A stretch of 64,000 nucleotides of DNA from Alphaproteobacteria bacterium (GCA_018654745.1 JABILA010000116.1:1-64000), one strand, 5' to 3'. Positions 1-9,475 are shown, counted from the first letter of the stretch. Made by a program: numbers and translations. The notes: generated by a model not told the origin, from the sequence alone.

Positions 1-739
1 CGGTATTATTGCCGGTGCAGTTGCCGGTGCCATGATGGCAGCGGTATTTGGCTGGCTGACGCTGAACCTGTTGGCCAACCAGGTTGCCACGGGTCTCGCC
101 CTGACGATTTTTGGTGTCGGTTTCAGCGCCCTGATCGGTTCTGGCTTTGTCGGCTTTGCAATTGAACCGTTGCCGAAACTCGATGTTCCGGGATTATCTG
201 AAATTCCCCTGATCGGTCCGTTGGTATTTGGTCAGGATTTTCTGGTTTATCTTTCTTTCGCTGCGGTTTTTGCTGTCGCCTGGTTTCTCAAGCATAGTCA
301 CGGCGGCATGGTTCTGCGGGCCGTGGGTGAAAGTCACGAAAGCGCCCACGCCATTGGCTACAACGTCATTGGTATTCGCTATCTGGCCACCATGTTTGGC
401 GGTGCCATGTCGGGTCTGGGTGGGGCCTATCTTTCCTTGTCCTACACACCGATGTGGGCAGAGAACATGACTTCGGGTCGTGGCTGGATTGCCCTGGCTC
501 TGGTGGTATTTGCAACCTGGCGGCCAGGCCGATTAATACTGGGCGCCTATATGTTTGGCGGCATTACCATTCTGCAGCTGAATGCCCAGGGTCTTGGTTT
601 GGATGTGCCATCACAGTTGATGTCGATGTTGCCGTATCTGGCGACAATCGTTGTGCTTGTGCTGATCTCACGTGACCAGACAAAAATCCGCCTGAGTGCA
701 CCGGCAAGCCTGGGGCAGCCGTTCCGGCCAGCTCACTAG
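1..739 (+). CDS. ABC transporter permease, BmpA/nucleoside-purine type (5' truncated)
   Basis: Inner-membrane permease subunit of an ABC importer of the branched-chain amino acid/ribose permease superfamily (BPD_transp_2). The reading frame is already open at the window edge (frame 2), so the N-terminus lies outside. About 245 residues remain, with several hydrophobic helices and the conserved cytoplasmic segment around GESHESAHAIGYNV, which resembles the ATPase-coupling loop of this family. The next gene is a urate hydroxylase, so purine, urate or nucleoside uptake is the likely role (inference from context). The true substrate cannot be read from the sequence. Confidence 0.8.
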   Translation, partial: GIIAGAVAGAMMAAVFGWLTLNLLANQVATGLALTIFGVGFSALIGSGFVGFAIEPLPKLDVPGLSEIPLIGPLVFGQDFLVYLSFAAVFAVAWFLKHSHGGMVLRAVGESHESAHAIGYNVIGIRYLATMFGGAMSGLGGAYLSLSYTPMWAENMTSGRGWIALALVVFATWRPGRLILGAYMFGGITILQLNAQGLGLDVPSQLMSMLPYLATIVVLVLISRDQTKIRLSAPASLGQPFRPAH

Positions 740-780
740 GGCACTGACATGTTATTGAAAAATATGATCGAGTACTGAAT

Positions 781-1974
781 ATGGAAGCTGTGGCCTACGA
801 CTGGGTTTCGTTATTGTTGCGCTGGACCCACCTGATTGTCGGGATTGCCTGGATTGGCTCCTCGTTCTTTTTTGTCTGGCTGGACCTTAGCTTGCGCAAG
901 CGTGAAGGGGGTGATCCTTCTGTTCAGGGTGAAGCCTGGATGGTGCATGGTGGCGGATTTTACTTCACCGAAAAATATATGAACGCGCCGGACCGCATGC
1001 CGCCCGATCTGCACTGGTTCAAGTATGAAGCTTACTTCACCTGGATCACCGGGTTCCTTTTACTGGCGGTTATCTATTACTGGGGGGCAGAATCCTTCCT
1101 GATCGACCCGGACGTTATGGAATTGTCACCGTGGCAGGCCATTGGCATAAGTGTGGCGTTGCTGGCGGCAGGCTGGATTGCCTATGACTTGTTGTGTCGC
1201 TCCCCCATTGGCCAGAATACGGCGTTGCTGGCGATATCGGTCTTTATCCTGACCGTGGGCAGTGCCTGGATTTTCCAGCAGCTTTTCAGTGGTCGTGGCG
1301 CCTATGTGCATGCCGGTGCGGCCATTGGCACGATGATGGCGGCCAACGTCTTTTTTATTATTATCCCGAACCAGAAAAAAACCGTAGCGGCCCTGATGGC
1401 TGGCGAAGCCCCGAGCGCTGAATGGGGCAAACAGGCCAAGCAACGTTCAACCCATAATAACTATCTGACCCTGCCTGTGCTGCTGATGATGGTTTCAAGT
1501 CACTATCCCATGACCTATGGACATGACCAGGCCTGGATGATCTTCGGGGGCATTGTCATTCTGGGCGGTGTGATCCGCGACTTCTTCAATACCCATAATG
1601 CCGGTGGTCATGGCATGGCCATTTACTGGCAGTGGCCTTTTGCGACGCTGCTTGTGCTTGGCCTGATCTGGTTTTCGGCACCCGCCGACAGACCTGTTGG
1701 TGAGGACGAAGAAGTCATTTCATCCACCGATGCCCTGGCGATCGTGCAAACCCGTTGCATTACCTGTCACTCAGCCAAACCAACGCATGCTGATTTTGAA
1801 AAAGCACCGGGCGGCATGAAGTTTGATACGATAGATGACGTCCGGACCCACAGTGCTAAAATATTGGCCCAGGCTGTATTGTCGAAATCCATGCCGCTGG
1901 GTAATGCAACCAAAATGACAATTGATGAACGCAAGAAACTGGGTCTGTGGATCCGCAGTGGTGTACCTGATTGA
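781..1974 (+). CDS. puuD: urate hydroxylase PuuD (membrane cytochrome-c urate oxidase)
   Basis: Converts urate to 5-hydroxyisourate in purine catabolism, passing electrons to the respiratory chain instead of making H2O2. The 397-residue protein has an N-terminal DUF989-type membrane domain with repeated hydrophobic helices (residues about 10-300). A C-terminal c-type cytochrome domain follows, with haem-binding CITCH at about 326-330 and a probable axial Met at about 371 (KSMPLGN). Length and architecture match the family. It follows the permease by 41 nt, which fits a purine-use operon. The motif pair makes this call firm. Confidence 0.93.
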   Translation: MEAVAYDWVSLLLRWTHLIVGIAWIGSSFFFVWLDLSLRKREGGDPSVQGEAWMVHGGGFYFTEKYMNAPDRMPPDLHWFKYEAYFTWITGFLLLAVIYYWGAESFLIDPDVMELSPWQAIGISVALLAAGWIAYDLLCRSPIGQNTALLAISVFILTVGSAWIFQQLFSGRGAYVHAGAAIGTMMAANVFFIIIPNQKKTVAALMAGEAPSAEWGKQAKQRSTHNNYLTLPVLLMMVSSHYPMTYGHDQAWMIFGGIVILGGVIRDFFNTHNAGGHGMAIYWQWPFATLLVLGLIWFSAPADRPVGEDEEVISSTDALAIVQTRCITCHSAKPTHADFEKAPGGMKFDTIDDVRTHSAKILAQAVLSKSMPLGNATKMTIDERKKLGLWIRSGVPD

Positions 1975-2004
1975 AAGGGACACCCTGAAAAGGGGGGGAA
2001 TATC

Positions 2005-2400
2005 GTGGATTTCAAAACTCTGAAGCTGACCAGAAAACCGAACCAGTTTCTGGTCGCGCCAGATGGCTATTGCGAAAATGCAGAGCCCCATATGGAAGCA
2101 AAGGTCTATGAAGTTACCGTTGAAACCTTGCATGCTGCTTTCATTGCTGTGGCCAAACGCCAACCCAGGACCGAAGTTTTGGAGGAGCGTAGCGATGGTG
2201 GAAAGTTCGTCCAGAAAAGCAAACTGATTGGTTTTCCGGATTTCATTGATGTGCAGTTTTTGTCCATGGCAGCAAAGCAGTCGACCTTGTTGATTTATAG
2301 CCGGTCAAAATATGGCCGAAGTGATCTTGGCGTGAATGAAAAGCGGATCAGGGCATGGCTGGCCGAACTGGATACGGAATTGGCTGGAACAGCCGACTGA
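2005..2400 (+). CDS. DUF1499 family protein
   Basis: A 131-residue soluble protein starting at GTG, about 30 nt after puuD and preceded by a run of G residues that can serve as ribosome binding site. The C-terminal stretch with FPDFIDV, LLIYSRSKYG and SDLGVNEKRI is the hallmark of DUF1499, a small family of unknown function widespread in proteobacteria. No signal peptide or membrane segment is evident. Its position suggests cotranscription with puuD, but no specific role in urate breakdown can be inferred. Confidence 0.85.
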   Translation: MDFKTLKLTRKPNQFLVAPDGYCENAEPHMEAKVYEVTVETLHAAFIAVAKRQPRTEVLEERSDGGKFVQKSKLIGFPDFIDVQFLSMAAKQSTLLIYSRSKYGRSDLGVNEKRIRAWLAELDTELAGTAD

Positions 2401-2459
2401 CCGCTTGCAAATTGTCAGTCCGTGTCGACAGCCTCTGCCTCGCTGTGTAATTTGACGAT

Positions 2460-3455
2460 ATGACCAACCTTCATTTCTACAACAGGGTGTTTCCCGTCAG
2501 GGACGGGCAGACAGTTCTTGATGTCCTGCTCGAAAATGGCCAGGACATCCCGTACTCCTGCAAGATGGGCGTCTGTGTCACCTGTATCATGAAAGTGGTT
2601 GAAGGTGATGTAGCACCAGAAACCCAGGCAGGGCTGCGCGACTCACTCATCGCCCAGGGTAACTTTCTACCCTGCGTTTGCCATCCAGCCACGGACATGC
2701 ACGTTGTCCTGGCAGATGATCAGGACTTGTTCAGTCCGGCAGTTGTACAGGAGATCCAGTATATGCAAGGCGATGTTTGCCGCATCTATCTGGAACCGGC
2801 GACACCGCTATATTACCGGGCAGGCCAGTTCATGAACCTGCGCCGGGAAGATGGTCTGTCCCGCAGTTATTCCCTGGCCAGTGTACCCAGTCAGGATGCG
2901 CGCCTGGAGTTTCACGTCAAACGCTTTGACCGTGGACAAATGAGCAGCTGGATTATGGATGAGTTGAAAGTCGGACAGCATCTGGAGATACAGGGGCCGA
3001 CCGGAAACTGCTTTTATGAACCTGGCCATCCGGACCAGGACATGCTTTTGGTGGGCACCGGCACAGGTCTGGCACCCTTGATCGGCATTGCCAGGGACGC
3101 TCTGGCCTCGGGTCATTCAGCTACGATCAAGCTGTACCATGGCAGCAGTACTGTCCCCGGAATTTATCTGGCGGATGAAATGAAGGCCATGGCTGACAGA
3201 TATCAAAATTTTCACTATATCCCCTGCGTTTCCGGTGAAACCGATGCAACCGATACCGGATTTCGTCTGGGCAGGGCGGACGATGTCGCCCTGGCTGATC
3301 ATGCGGGTCTAAAGGGTTGGCGGGTATTTCTGTGTGGATATCCGCCCATGGTTCACAGTGCAAAAGACCGTGCTGTATTGGCAGGCGCGGAAATTGCGGA
3401 TATCTATACTGATCCTTATGAACTCAGAGACCTGCGCAAGATATCCAGGGACTGA
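2460..3455 (+). CDS. ferredoxin-NAD(P)H reductase with N-terminal 2Fe-2S domain
   Basis: A 331-residue electron-transfer flavoprotein. Residues 1-85 form a plant-type 2Fe-2S ferredoxin with Cys34, Cys39, Cys42 and a fourth ligand around Cys72. Residues about 95-195 form the FAD domain with the RSYS motif. The rest is the NAD(P)-binding domain with GTGTGLAPL. This is the architecture of oxygenase reductases such as BenC or CDP-6-deoxy-glucoseen reductase. No oxygenase is adjacent; the next gene, 28 nt away, is a truncated globin, the probable electron acceptor (inference). Confidence 0.88.
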   Translation: MTNLHFYNRVFPVRDGQTVLDVLLENGQDIPYSCKMGVCVTCIMKVVEGDVAPETQAGLRDSLIAQGNFLPCVCHPATDMHVVLADDQDLFSPAVVQEIQYMQGDVCRIYLEPATPLYYRAGQFMNLRREDGLSRSYSLASVPSQDARLEFHVKRFDRGQMSSWIMDELKVGQHLEIQGPTGNCFYEPGHPDQDMLLVGTGTGLAPLIGIARDALASGHSATIKLYHGSSTVPGIYLADEMKAMADRYQNFHYIPCVSGETDATDTGFRLGRADDVALADHAGLKGWRVFLCGYPPMVHSAKDRAVLAGAEIADIYTDPYELRDLRKISRD

Positions 3456-3483
3456 ATAACTTGCCTAGAGAGAACAATCCTAA

Positions 3484-3909
3484 ATGACGACGACATTCTA
3501 TGACGAGGTTGGTGGCAGACCTGTTATCGAGAAAGTACATACACTTCTTTACGGCAAACTGCTCTCCCATCCCTGGCTGCAAGGGTTTTTTGAAGGCGTT
3601 AGTCGTTCACACCTTGAGGATCAGCAAACAGATTTCATGAGCGATTTGTTTGGTGTTAGTCCCAAAGTCTATTTTGGCAAGTTTCCCATGCCGGCCCATC
3701 AACACCTGCATATTACCGAAGAAATTTTTATGGTGCGGCACAGCTTGCTGGAGCAATCGCTGATTGAAGCAGGTGTGTCAGCGGAGCACAGGGAACGCTG
3801 GCTGAAGCAAGACATGGGCATGAAGCGAACTGTGGTAAAACAATCTGTCGATGAATGTGAGAAGCGCTATAATTCAGACACCATCATCAGCATTCCCAAA
3901 CCGCGCTGA
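3484..3909 (+). CDS. truncated haemoglobin-like protein
   Basis: A 141-residue globin of the truncated (2-on-2) class. It opens with FYDEVGGRPVIEKVH, the typical helix A/B start with a Gly-Gly turn. The proximal-His region is HQHLHITEEIFMVRH. Families of this type bind O2 or NO and can detoxify NO when reduced. It lies directly behind the ferredoxin reductase, so the two probably act as donor and acceptor. A GAGAGAAC stretch upstream may be the ribosome binding site. The exact group (I, II or III) was not settled. Confidence 0.85.
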   Translation: MTTTFYDEVGGRPVIEKVHTLLYGKLLSHPWLQGFFEGVSRSHLEDQQTDFMSDLFGVSPKVYFGKFPMPAHQHLHITEEIFMVRHSLLEQSLIEAGVSAEHRERWLKQDMGMKRTVVKQSVDECEKRYNSDTIISIPKPR

Positions 3910-3942
3910 TATTCCGAACCCGAAGTGTTTGCAGGGGCCTCG

Positions 3943-5337
3943 TTACATGAGACCGAAATAGCTCAGGGTGGCCCCCAATATTGAAATAACTATCCCCGCT
4001 GCATAGCTGAACGGCGCGTTCCAGCGCCAGGCAACAGTCAGGTTACTTTCATTCGTCAGACGGGAAATATAAAGTGATGTCGCCGAAGTCGGTGACAAGT
4101 TGGTGCTCAGGCCCCACAGCGCCAAAAGAGCCAATACCATGATCGTCGGGGATATACCCATCAATTCAGCGGTCAAAAACTGACTCAGCAAGATAATTGT
4201 AATGACTGGATGCAGCCCCAGCGCTGCCAGCGTCAAATAACAAAAAGACAGCAGCAACAGCATGGCCAGCGGGGCGAGGTCAAAGCTCTGGACGGTGGTT
4301 GTGATCAAGTCTGGATCAATCAGGCCTGATATGCCGACGCCCATGGTATTTGCCGCCGTGAACAACAGGATTTCACTGCGAATATTTTTTAGTCCAGAAA
4401 TTGTTCGACGGGAAAAGGCTATGCTTTGATCGCGACGTTCAGATGGCGCATAAAATGACGCGCGCCAGATCAGGGCCAGGGGCGGCCCCACAATCCCCAG
4501 CGCGATCGGGATTGAAATATCAACGCCTTCGACAATCAGGATAACGGCCGTGAACAGGCATCCCAGCACCACTGAGGTGTTCAGCCAGGCCTTGCCGGAG
4601 ACCTTGGCGGGGACGGGCGCGTTCGCCGACGGTGGACGGGGTGGATTGGTCAATTTGTCCATGGCCCAACTCAGGCTCCATAGAATAATCGCCAGGCAAA
4701 CACCGTATGGGGCGATCTGGGACCATTTGACTTCAGGCCAGGCTGCCAGAATAACAACGGCACCCACAAAAAAGGGTGACCAGCACGGTACCAGCGCAAA
4801 ACCATGGGCCATGGCCCGGCCCAGTCGCCGTTTCAGACGCGGCGAATGTTTGTCACTGATCATTCCGGACAGCAGGGAAATACCGGCCAGGTTGAAAGCC
4901 AGCCCAAGACCATGGGCGGCGATACCCAGATAGGCAAAGCGTCGACCAGGGGGTTGGGTCAAAACCATTTCACGGATCGCCCGAAGGGAAGGACTTTCCC
5001 GCGCTGGAACCGCCAGCCAGGCGACGGACCCAAAAAGCACCAGAAAAACGCGCGTCCGGCTGACGCCCTGCCAGATATTATCCCAGGCCATATCCAACGT
5101 GCTTGCGGCCAGCAAACCAATCGCCAACAGCAGTGTCGACATGACTTTGGGAATGATTTCGGTCTTGCGGTATTCGAGGGTAATGAATGCCAGCATCAAC
5201 CAGTTGGCAATGTCACCAAGGCCGGTGTTGTGGATGACTTCATTGATAATTGTGCAGATATAGGCGGCAAAATAGATCAGCGAAGAAGCCGACCACCGCC
5301 CGTCTGCCTCAGGGGAATGCGCCGAAACGTCAGCCAT
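3943..5337 (-). CDS. polytopic membrane protein, putative transporter of unknown family
   Basis: A 464-residue protein with about ten to twelve hydrophobic helices. I chose the ATG at 5337, which overlaps the end of the upstream dehydrogenase gene by 8 nt; an upstream start would add 27 polar residues inside that gene. The C-terminal half carries helices with HPVITIILLSQFL and GLSTNLSPTSATSLYISRL, loosely like hairpin regions of ion-transporter superfamily carriers, but I recognise no family with confidence. Coupling to two dehydrogenases suggests uptake of their substrate. The function is inferred only from context. Confidence 0.7.
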   Translation of the reverse strand: MADVSAHSPEADGRWSASSLIYFAAYICTIINEVIHNTGLGDIANWLMLAFITLEYRKTEIIPKVMSTLLLAIGLLAASTLDMAWDNIWQGVSRTRVFLVLFGSVAWLAVPARESPSLRAIREMVLTQPPGRRFAYLGIAAHGLGLAFNLAGISLLSGMISDKHSPRLKRRLGRAMAHGFALVPCWSPFFVGAVVILAAWPEVKWSQIAPYGVCLAIILWSLSWAMDKLTNPPRPPSANAPVPAKVSGKAWLNTSVVLGCLFTAVILIVEGVDISIPIALGIVGPPLALIWRASFYAPSERRDQSIAFSRRTISGLKNIRSEILLFTAANTMGVGISGLIDPDLITTTVQSFDLAPLAMLLLLSFCYLTLAALGLHPVITIILLSQFLTAELMGISPTIMVLALLALWGLSTNLSPTSATSLYISRLTNESNLTVAWRWNAPFSYAAGIVISILGATLSYFGLM

Positions 5338-6736
5338 TTTGACCGGACATCCCGAAAACCCCGTCTTGCTCGCGGCGCAACCGGACCAGGACAGATGTCT
5401 CTGGCAGGTCCACGACATCCGCGGTAATCATTTCGCCTGCCGCAACATCACGTTTCAATTTGTGATGCAAGGCCATGTAATAAGGCAGCGGGTTTTTGTC
5501 CTGAACCGGCGCTGCATCTGCCAGAAAACTGTCTATCCCCGCGATGGTATGATGATGCGGATCAGATATCTTGAATTCAGTACCGGCCTTCAAAGACGTT
5601 GTGGCCCGCGCCACCAGATCGACAACAGGCTGTGGATCGACACCCCCGGTGGAGCGGCCCAGACGTACGGCAGACAGGATGGATATCGGTGCTTCCAGGC
5701 CCAGCAAATGCTGCGGGTTATAAAGCAAGGCGTGGTCATTGGCCCGACTGACCGGAATACCTTTGCCCTTCAAGGTTTTCCATGTGCCTTCGTCGCTGCA
5801 GCGTACAACGATAAACACGCCGCCTGCAAAACTGGCTTCATCGGGACGTCGCAGGCAGTTGAAGACATCAACTACGCCGGATCGTTCCAGCACGCCACCA
5901 AATTCGACTGGACGCAGAACTTCTGCGACTTCAACCGTTCGGCAAATCGGGGCATGAAAGTCACGGCGATCAGGTTTCAGACCCAGGGCATTGCAGACGA
6001 CACCCATTTCGCAATAATCCGGCACTATTCGTCGGGGAAAATCTGACAAGACGTCGGCGCGCTCTGATAAAAGTTCCTGAATGTTCTCTGCAGGCAGTTG
6101 CCACAGTTTGTCGAAACCCGGAACATCTACAATCTGGTCCCGCCAACTGACCTGCTGGCGATCCGGATCATAGACAAAATCATATTCACTGGATTTCCCT
6201 GCAGTCACAATATCCAGCCCCAGGATACGGGCCCAGGTCACCAGACCAATGAGCAAACTGGGTTGGTCACCGTCGATGGGCGTATAGGTTAATCCAGCCG
6301 CTCGCGCACGATGGTGCAGGATGGATCCGACCACCGAATCCGCTTCCTTGCTGACCATGGCGACATGCCGGCCGTGATCAATGGCGGCCAGGGCATTGCG
6401 AGCCGCAACTTCGGGGACACCAGTGGCTTCGACAACAATATCAATATCCAGATCATTGATCAGCGTGGCATCTGGAAGAATAACGGTGTCGCCACGGGCA
6501 AAGGCTGATTGTGCGCTGGCGGCGTTTTCGCAAACTGTTATGTGTTCGGCTTCTATGCCGCAGGCAAGGGCCGCAGACTGCGCCCGTTTGGTGTCCTGGT
6601 CGCATAGGACACGAACCTTCAGAGATGGCATCCGCTGTCCCTGTGCGATCAATGACGCACCAAACTCGCCGACACCGATCAGGGCGGCCTCGACGGGATT
6701 TTCGTTAACCCCGGCAAACAGCGTTTCGAAATTCAT
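5330..6736 (-). CDS. NAD(P)-dependent dehydrogenase, homoserine-dehydrogenase-like fold with C-terminal SAF domain
   Basis: A 468-residue oxidoreductase. The N-terminal Rossmann fold shows GVGEFG, then VVEATG and a region DGDQPSLLIGLVTWA like homoserine-dehydrogenase relatives. A C-terminal SAF-type segment (ALHHKLKRDVAAGEMITADVV) is often annotated as FlgA-like. Family members act in catabolism of sugar acids and polyols; the substrate here is unknown. Start chosen at ATG 6736, preceded by AGGA and 8 nt after the SDR stop. An upstream start would overlap the SDR gene. It sits in an operon between an SDR and a membrane transporter. Confidence 0.8.
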   Translation of the reverse strand: MNFETLFAGVNENPVEAALIGVGEFGASLIAQGQRMPSLKVRVLCDQDTKRAQSAALACGIEAEHITVCENAASAQSAFARGDTVILPDATLINDLDIDIVVEATGVPEVAARNALAAIDHGRHVAMVSKEADSVVGSILHHRARAAGLTYTPIDGDQPSLLIGLVTWARILGLDIVTAGKSSEYDFVYDPDRQQVSWRDQIVDVPGFDKLWQLPAENIQELLSERADVLSDFPRRIVPDYCEMGVVCNALGLKPDRRDFHAPICRTVEVAEVLRPVEFGGVLERSGVVDVFNCLRRPDEASFAGGVFIVVRCSDEGTWKTLKGKGIPVSRANDHALLYNPQHLLGLEAPISILSAVRLGRSTGGVDPQPVVDLVARATTSLKAGTEFKISDPHHHTIAGIDSFLADAAPVQDKNPLPYYMALHHKLKRDVAAGEMITADVVDLPETSVLVRLRREQDGVFGMSGQNG

Positions 6737-6744
6737 GAGCTGTC

Positions 6745-7581
6745 CTAGATTGCGTCGAATGCCGCTTTCATGTTGCCCATCGCTTCTTGATGAACGGACC
6801 ATTGTCGTCCGCCTAACAAACCGCCATCAACGACGATGTCGCGGGCGTTGATAAAGGTACTGTCGTCACTGGCAAGGAACAGGGCCATTTGGGCAATGTC
6901 GTCAGGCAACCCGGCACGCTTGATCGGTTGCATCTGGGTAAAGGCCTGCTTCATAAATTCCGCCGTTTCATCGGCCTTGCTGTCGTCCATGCCAAAGGCT
7001 TTGCCGAAAATCCCGGTTGCAATGGCACCGGGAGAAATCGAATTAACGCGGACGCCACTTTCCGCCAGTTCCATGGCGACACAGCGGGTCAGGTGAATGA
7101 CAGCAGCCTTGGCCATGGAATAGATCATGGAGGATGACAAACCAGCCTGGTGGCCAGCCACACTGCCATTGTTGATGATGGAACCGGATCCCTGGCTGGT
7201 CATGACCGGTGCTGCATGTTTCATACACATGGTGACACTGGTCACCAGAACATCCATGGCTTTCTGATAGTCAGCCATATCGATATTGGCAATTGATCCA
7301 ACAGGGGCCGGGCCACCGGCATTGTTAAACATGGCATCCAGTCGACCATGACGACGCACTGTTTCTTCGACCAGGTGAGCGACCTGGGCTTCGTCGGTTA
7401 CGTCGGTTTTGATGAACTCAACATTGCTTCCCAGGGCCGCAGCGATTTCATCACCCTTGTCGGCGCGACGGCCACAAAAAACCACTGTTGCGCTTTCCTG
7501 TGCAAATACTTCTACCGTGCGGGCGCCGATGCCGCTGGTGCCGCCAGTGATAATTGCTACCTTGCCATCCAGTCGTGCCAT
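6745..7581 (-). CDS. short-chain dehydrogenase/reductase (SDR)
   Basis: Classical SDR of 278 residues: NAD(P)-binding TGGTSGIG near the N-terminus, NNAGG, a catalytic Ser in the segment INNGSVAG, and the YSMAK catalytic motif. Start chosen at the ATG at 7581, with AGGAG seven bases upstream; the codon before it (TTG) is less likely. It heads an operon with the SAF-domain dehydrogenase and the membrane protein. Together they suggest oxidation of a hydroxylated substrate (inference). Confidence 0.88.
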   Translation of the reverse strand: MARLDGKVAIITGGTSGIGARTVEVFAQESATVVFCGRRADKGDEIAAALGSNVEFIKTDVTDEAQVAHLVEETVRRHGRLDAMFNNAGGPAPVGSIANIDMADYQKAMDVLVTSVTMCMKHAAPVMTSQGSGSIINNGSVAGHQAGLSSSMIYSMAKAAVIHLTRCVAMELAESGVRVNSISPGAIATGIFGKAFGMDDSKADETAEFMKQAFTQMQPIKRAGLPDDIAQMALFLASDDSTFINARDIVVDGGLLGGRQWSVHQEAMGNMKAAFDAI

Positions 7582-7664
7582 CAATCGTCTCCTGAGGAAT
7601 AAAATGCAAGCTTAGCACGAACCGGGACAGGCTCCGCCAGCGCATTTCGCAATAAATGTGATTT

Positions 7665-8381
7665 TCAGAAGGTGTTGGGCAAGGTCTGGAACAGGCGTCT
7701 GGTGACGTCGTGGATCATGCTGGGCAGCATATCCTTGTCATCCATAAACTGGCCGGCACGTACCGTATCCAGCACCAGACCAACAGGTGACAGGGGCAAG
7801 CCACCGCCTGATCGACTGGTCACGTGACGTGCTTGCCAAAGGGGCTGGTTCTTGCCAAATCGTTTCAAGACAAGTTCAAGACCGATTTTCCGGGCACCGA
7901 ACGCCAGCATGAAAGTTTCGCTGGCAGCGGTCAGTTTCCAGGTCAATACAGCCCGGCAACGGGTTTTCCAGGCAAAGGCACGAGCATCGCCAGCATGGTC
8001 GAGATCAAATCGTTGTTTACGAAGGATGCGTTCTCTCTCGGAGCCACCGATGACCCGGTCGACCTTGCCACCGAGATGCATGGTAATCGCTTTTTCGACA
8101 GTATCAGCAAGCACGGATTGCCGGCTTTCGACATTGGCAGATCGCACAACGACACAGGCCGGTGGATCGCGGTCATAGTCCGGTGACAGACTGTAGATAA
8201 CCCGCTCGCCGTCGTTATTTTCTTGTGCCGGATCGGGCATCGTCGCGGCCGAAGTACCCGAAGTGTTGGACGCTGAACCCAGAGGTTCACGTTCAACCGG
8301 GTAGCCGTTCGAAACACAACCCGACAAGGTTAACAACGCCAGTACAACAAAGACCGGGAAACGAGGGAATGATGCGATCAT
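7665..8381 (-). CDS. lipoprotein of unknown function, envelope locus
   Basis: A 238-residue lipoprotein: hydrophobic signal then lipobox LSGC at about residues 19-22. Low-complexity Ser/Thr/Asn residues follow, then a folded domain with two or three Cys (PPACVVV, KTRCRAVLTWKL). I do not recognise a family. It is the last gene of the 12528-7665 transcription unit. Its start overlaps the stop of the TonB-like gene as ATGA, so the two are translationally coupled. It is probably anchored in the outer membrane. Confidence 0.75.
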   Translation of the reverse strand: MIASFPRFPVFVVLALLTLSGCVSNGYPVEREPLGSASNTSGTSAATMPDPAQENNDGERVIYSLSPDYDRDPPACVVVRSANVESRQSVLADTVEKAITMHLGGKVDRVIGGSERERILRKQRFDLDHAGDARAFAWKTRCRAVLTWKLTAASETFMLAFGARKIGLELVLKRFGKNQPLWQARHVTSRSGGGLPLSPVGLVLDTVRAGQFMDDKDMLPSMIHDVTRRLFQTLPNTF

Positions 8382-9457
8382 GTCGCCTGGTTCCGATATC
8401 CGCTGGCACAGTGCCGTACACCCGACAGGTCAATCACGCCTTGTACGGTCTCACCGTCAACACGAAGACCGCCGATACGTAAACGGCTGCCAGTCAATTC
8501 ATAGCGCGCGGTAATCATCCGGGCCTTGTTGTATCGGTCGCCCACAAGATTTTGCAGGGCACCCAGCATCAAGGCATCGACGCGGCGTGGAAAAATATGA
8601 ACTTCGTTGCCAATTGATCCGTGTCGGCGGCGGATCTGTCGGGCTGTTTCACGTTCAGTTTGGGGCAGTTGACCGGCGGTCTGGCGGACAAAGCCACTAT
8701 AAAAATCCCGGTTCGGACGCCAGGGCTCACCGCGGCGGGTCTCGGCCACATAAAGTTGTCCGCGTTGATCCATCAGGGCCAGTTGCATGCCAAAACACTG
8801 GCGCAATTGGCGCGACAGCTCTGACCTTGCGCGGCCAGCTTCCGGCCAGCTTATTTGCACCGTCGGTCCTTTTCCGTGCTCCAGCACACGCAACAGGGCC
8901 CGGCCAGTGCTGGTGGTTGCCTTGCTTGCATGTTGTACAGGCTGTTGTGGTGCAGGACGATTGCGGGTGACTGGACGGGACTTTGGCAAGACCGGCGCTG
9001 GTTTCTGACTGATCTTTTTAACTGGTTTCGGGATCGGTTTGATCGAAGGCTGTGGTTCCGGTGCAGGCTTCAGAACCGGTCGCTCGGCCAGAAGATCTAA
9101 CACCGGGTTTGCCGGGGCTTTTTTTATAGGCTGCAAAGGTGTTGTGATTGCAGCCTGTTTTTCCTCAATGACCGGCGGAGTCCTCGGCTGCAACGGCTCA
9201 ACGACCGATGTCACTGGTTCTATTTCAGGTGCTTCTGTGGCAGCAACTGGCGGAGGCGGTAACATTACGACCGCTGTTTGTTTCGGCGTTGTTGCCTCTG
9301 CAGTTGATTCGGTTTCAGGTTCTGATTGAGGTGCCGATTGTACCGGTTGGGCCTCTTCCGGAACCGTCTTTAGCTGCCAGATCAATACCCCCGCCAGCAA
9401 CGCTGTCACGGTCAGTGACAACAGCGTCTGGCGGGTTGAACTTGAGGGATAAGACAT
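8378..9457 (-). CDS. single-pass TonB/TolA-like protein with long Pro/Lys-rich linker
   Basis: A 359-residue protein with a short cytoplasmic N-terminus and one membrane helix at residues about 11-28. A linker rich in Pro, Lys, Glu and Ala follows (about 31-180, with PKPVKK and KPAPVLPKSRP), and then a folded C-terminal domain (about 186-359) with FGMQLALMDQRGQLY. This is the layout of TonB or TolA: inner-membrane anchor, periplasm-spanning extended arm, terminal domain. I see no TonB-family C-terminal signature. Gene order with a TolQ-like channel supports an energy-transducing or periplasm-bridging role (inference). Confidence 0.72.
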   Translation of the reverse strand: MSYPSSSTRQTLLSLTVTALLAGVLIWQLKTVPEEAQPVQSAPQSEPETESTAEATTPKQTAVVMLPPPPVAATEAPEIEPVTSVVEPLQPRTPPVIEEKQAAITTPLQPIKKAPANPVLDLLAERPVLKPAPEPQPSIKPIPKPVKKISQKPAPVLPKSRPVTRNRPAPQQPVQHASKATTSTGRALLRVLEHGKGPTVQISWPEAGRARSELSRQLRQCFGMQLALMDQRGQLYVAETRRGEPWRPNRDFYSGFVRQTAGQLPQTERETARQIRRRHGSIGNEVHIFPRRVDALMLGALQNLVGDRYNKARMITARYELTGSRLRIGGLRVDGETVQGVIDLSGVRHCASGYRNQAT

Positions 9458-9475
9458 TGCCCGGGTACCTGTAAC

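Noticed and set aside
4804-6046. Plus-strand frames of 207 and 235 residues opposite the membrane protein and dehydrogenase genes
   Set aside because: Shadows; the minus-strand genes have Rossmann and membrane features and overlapping stops and starts.
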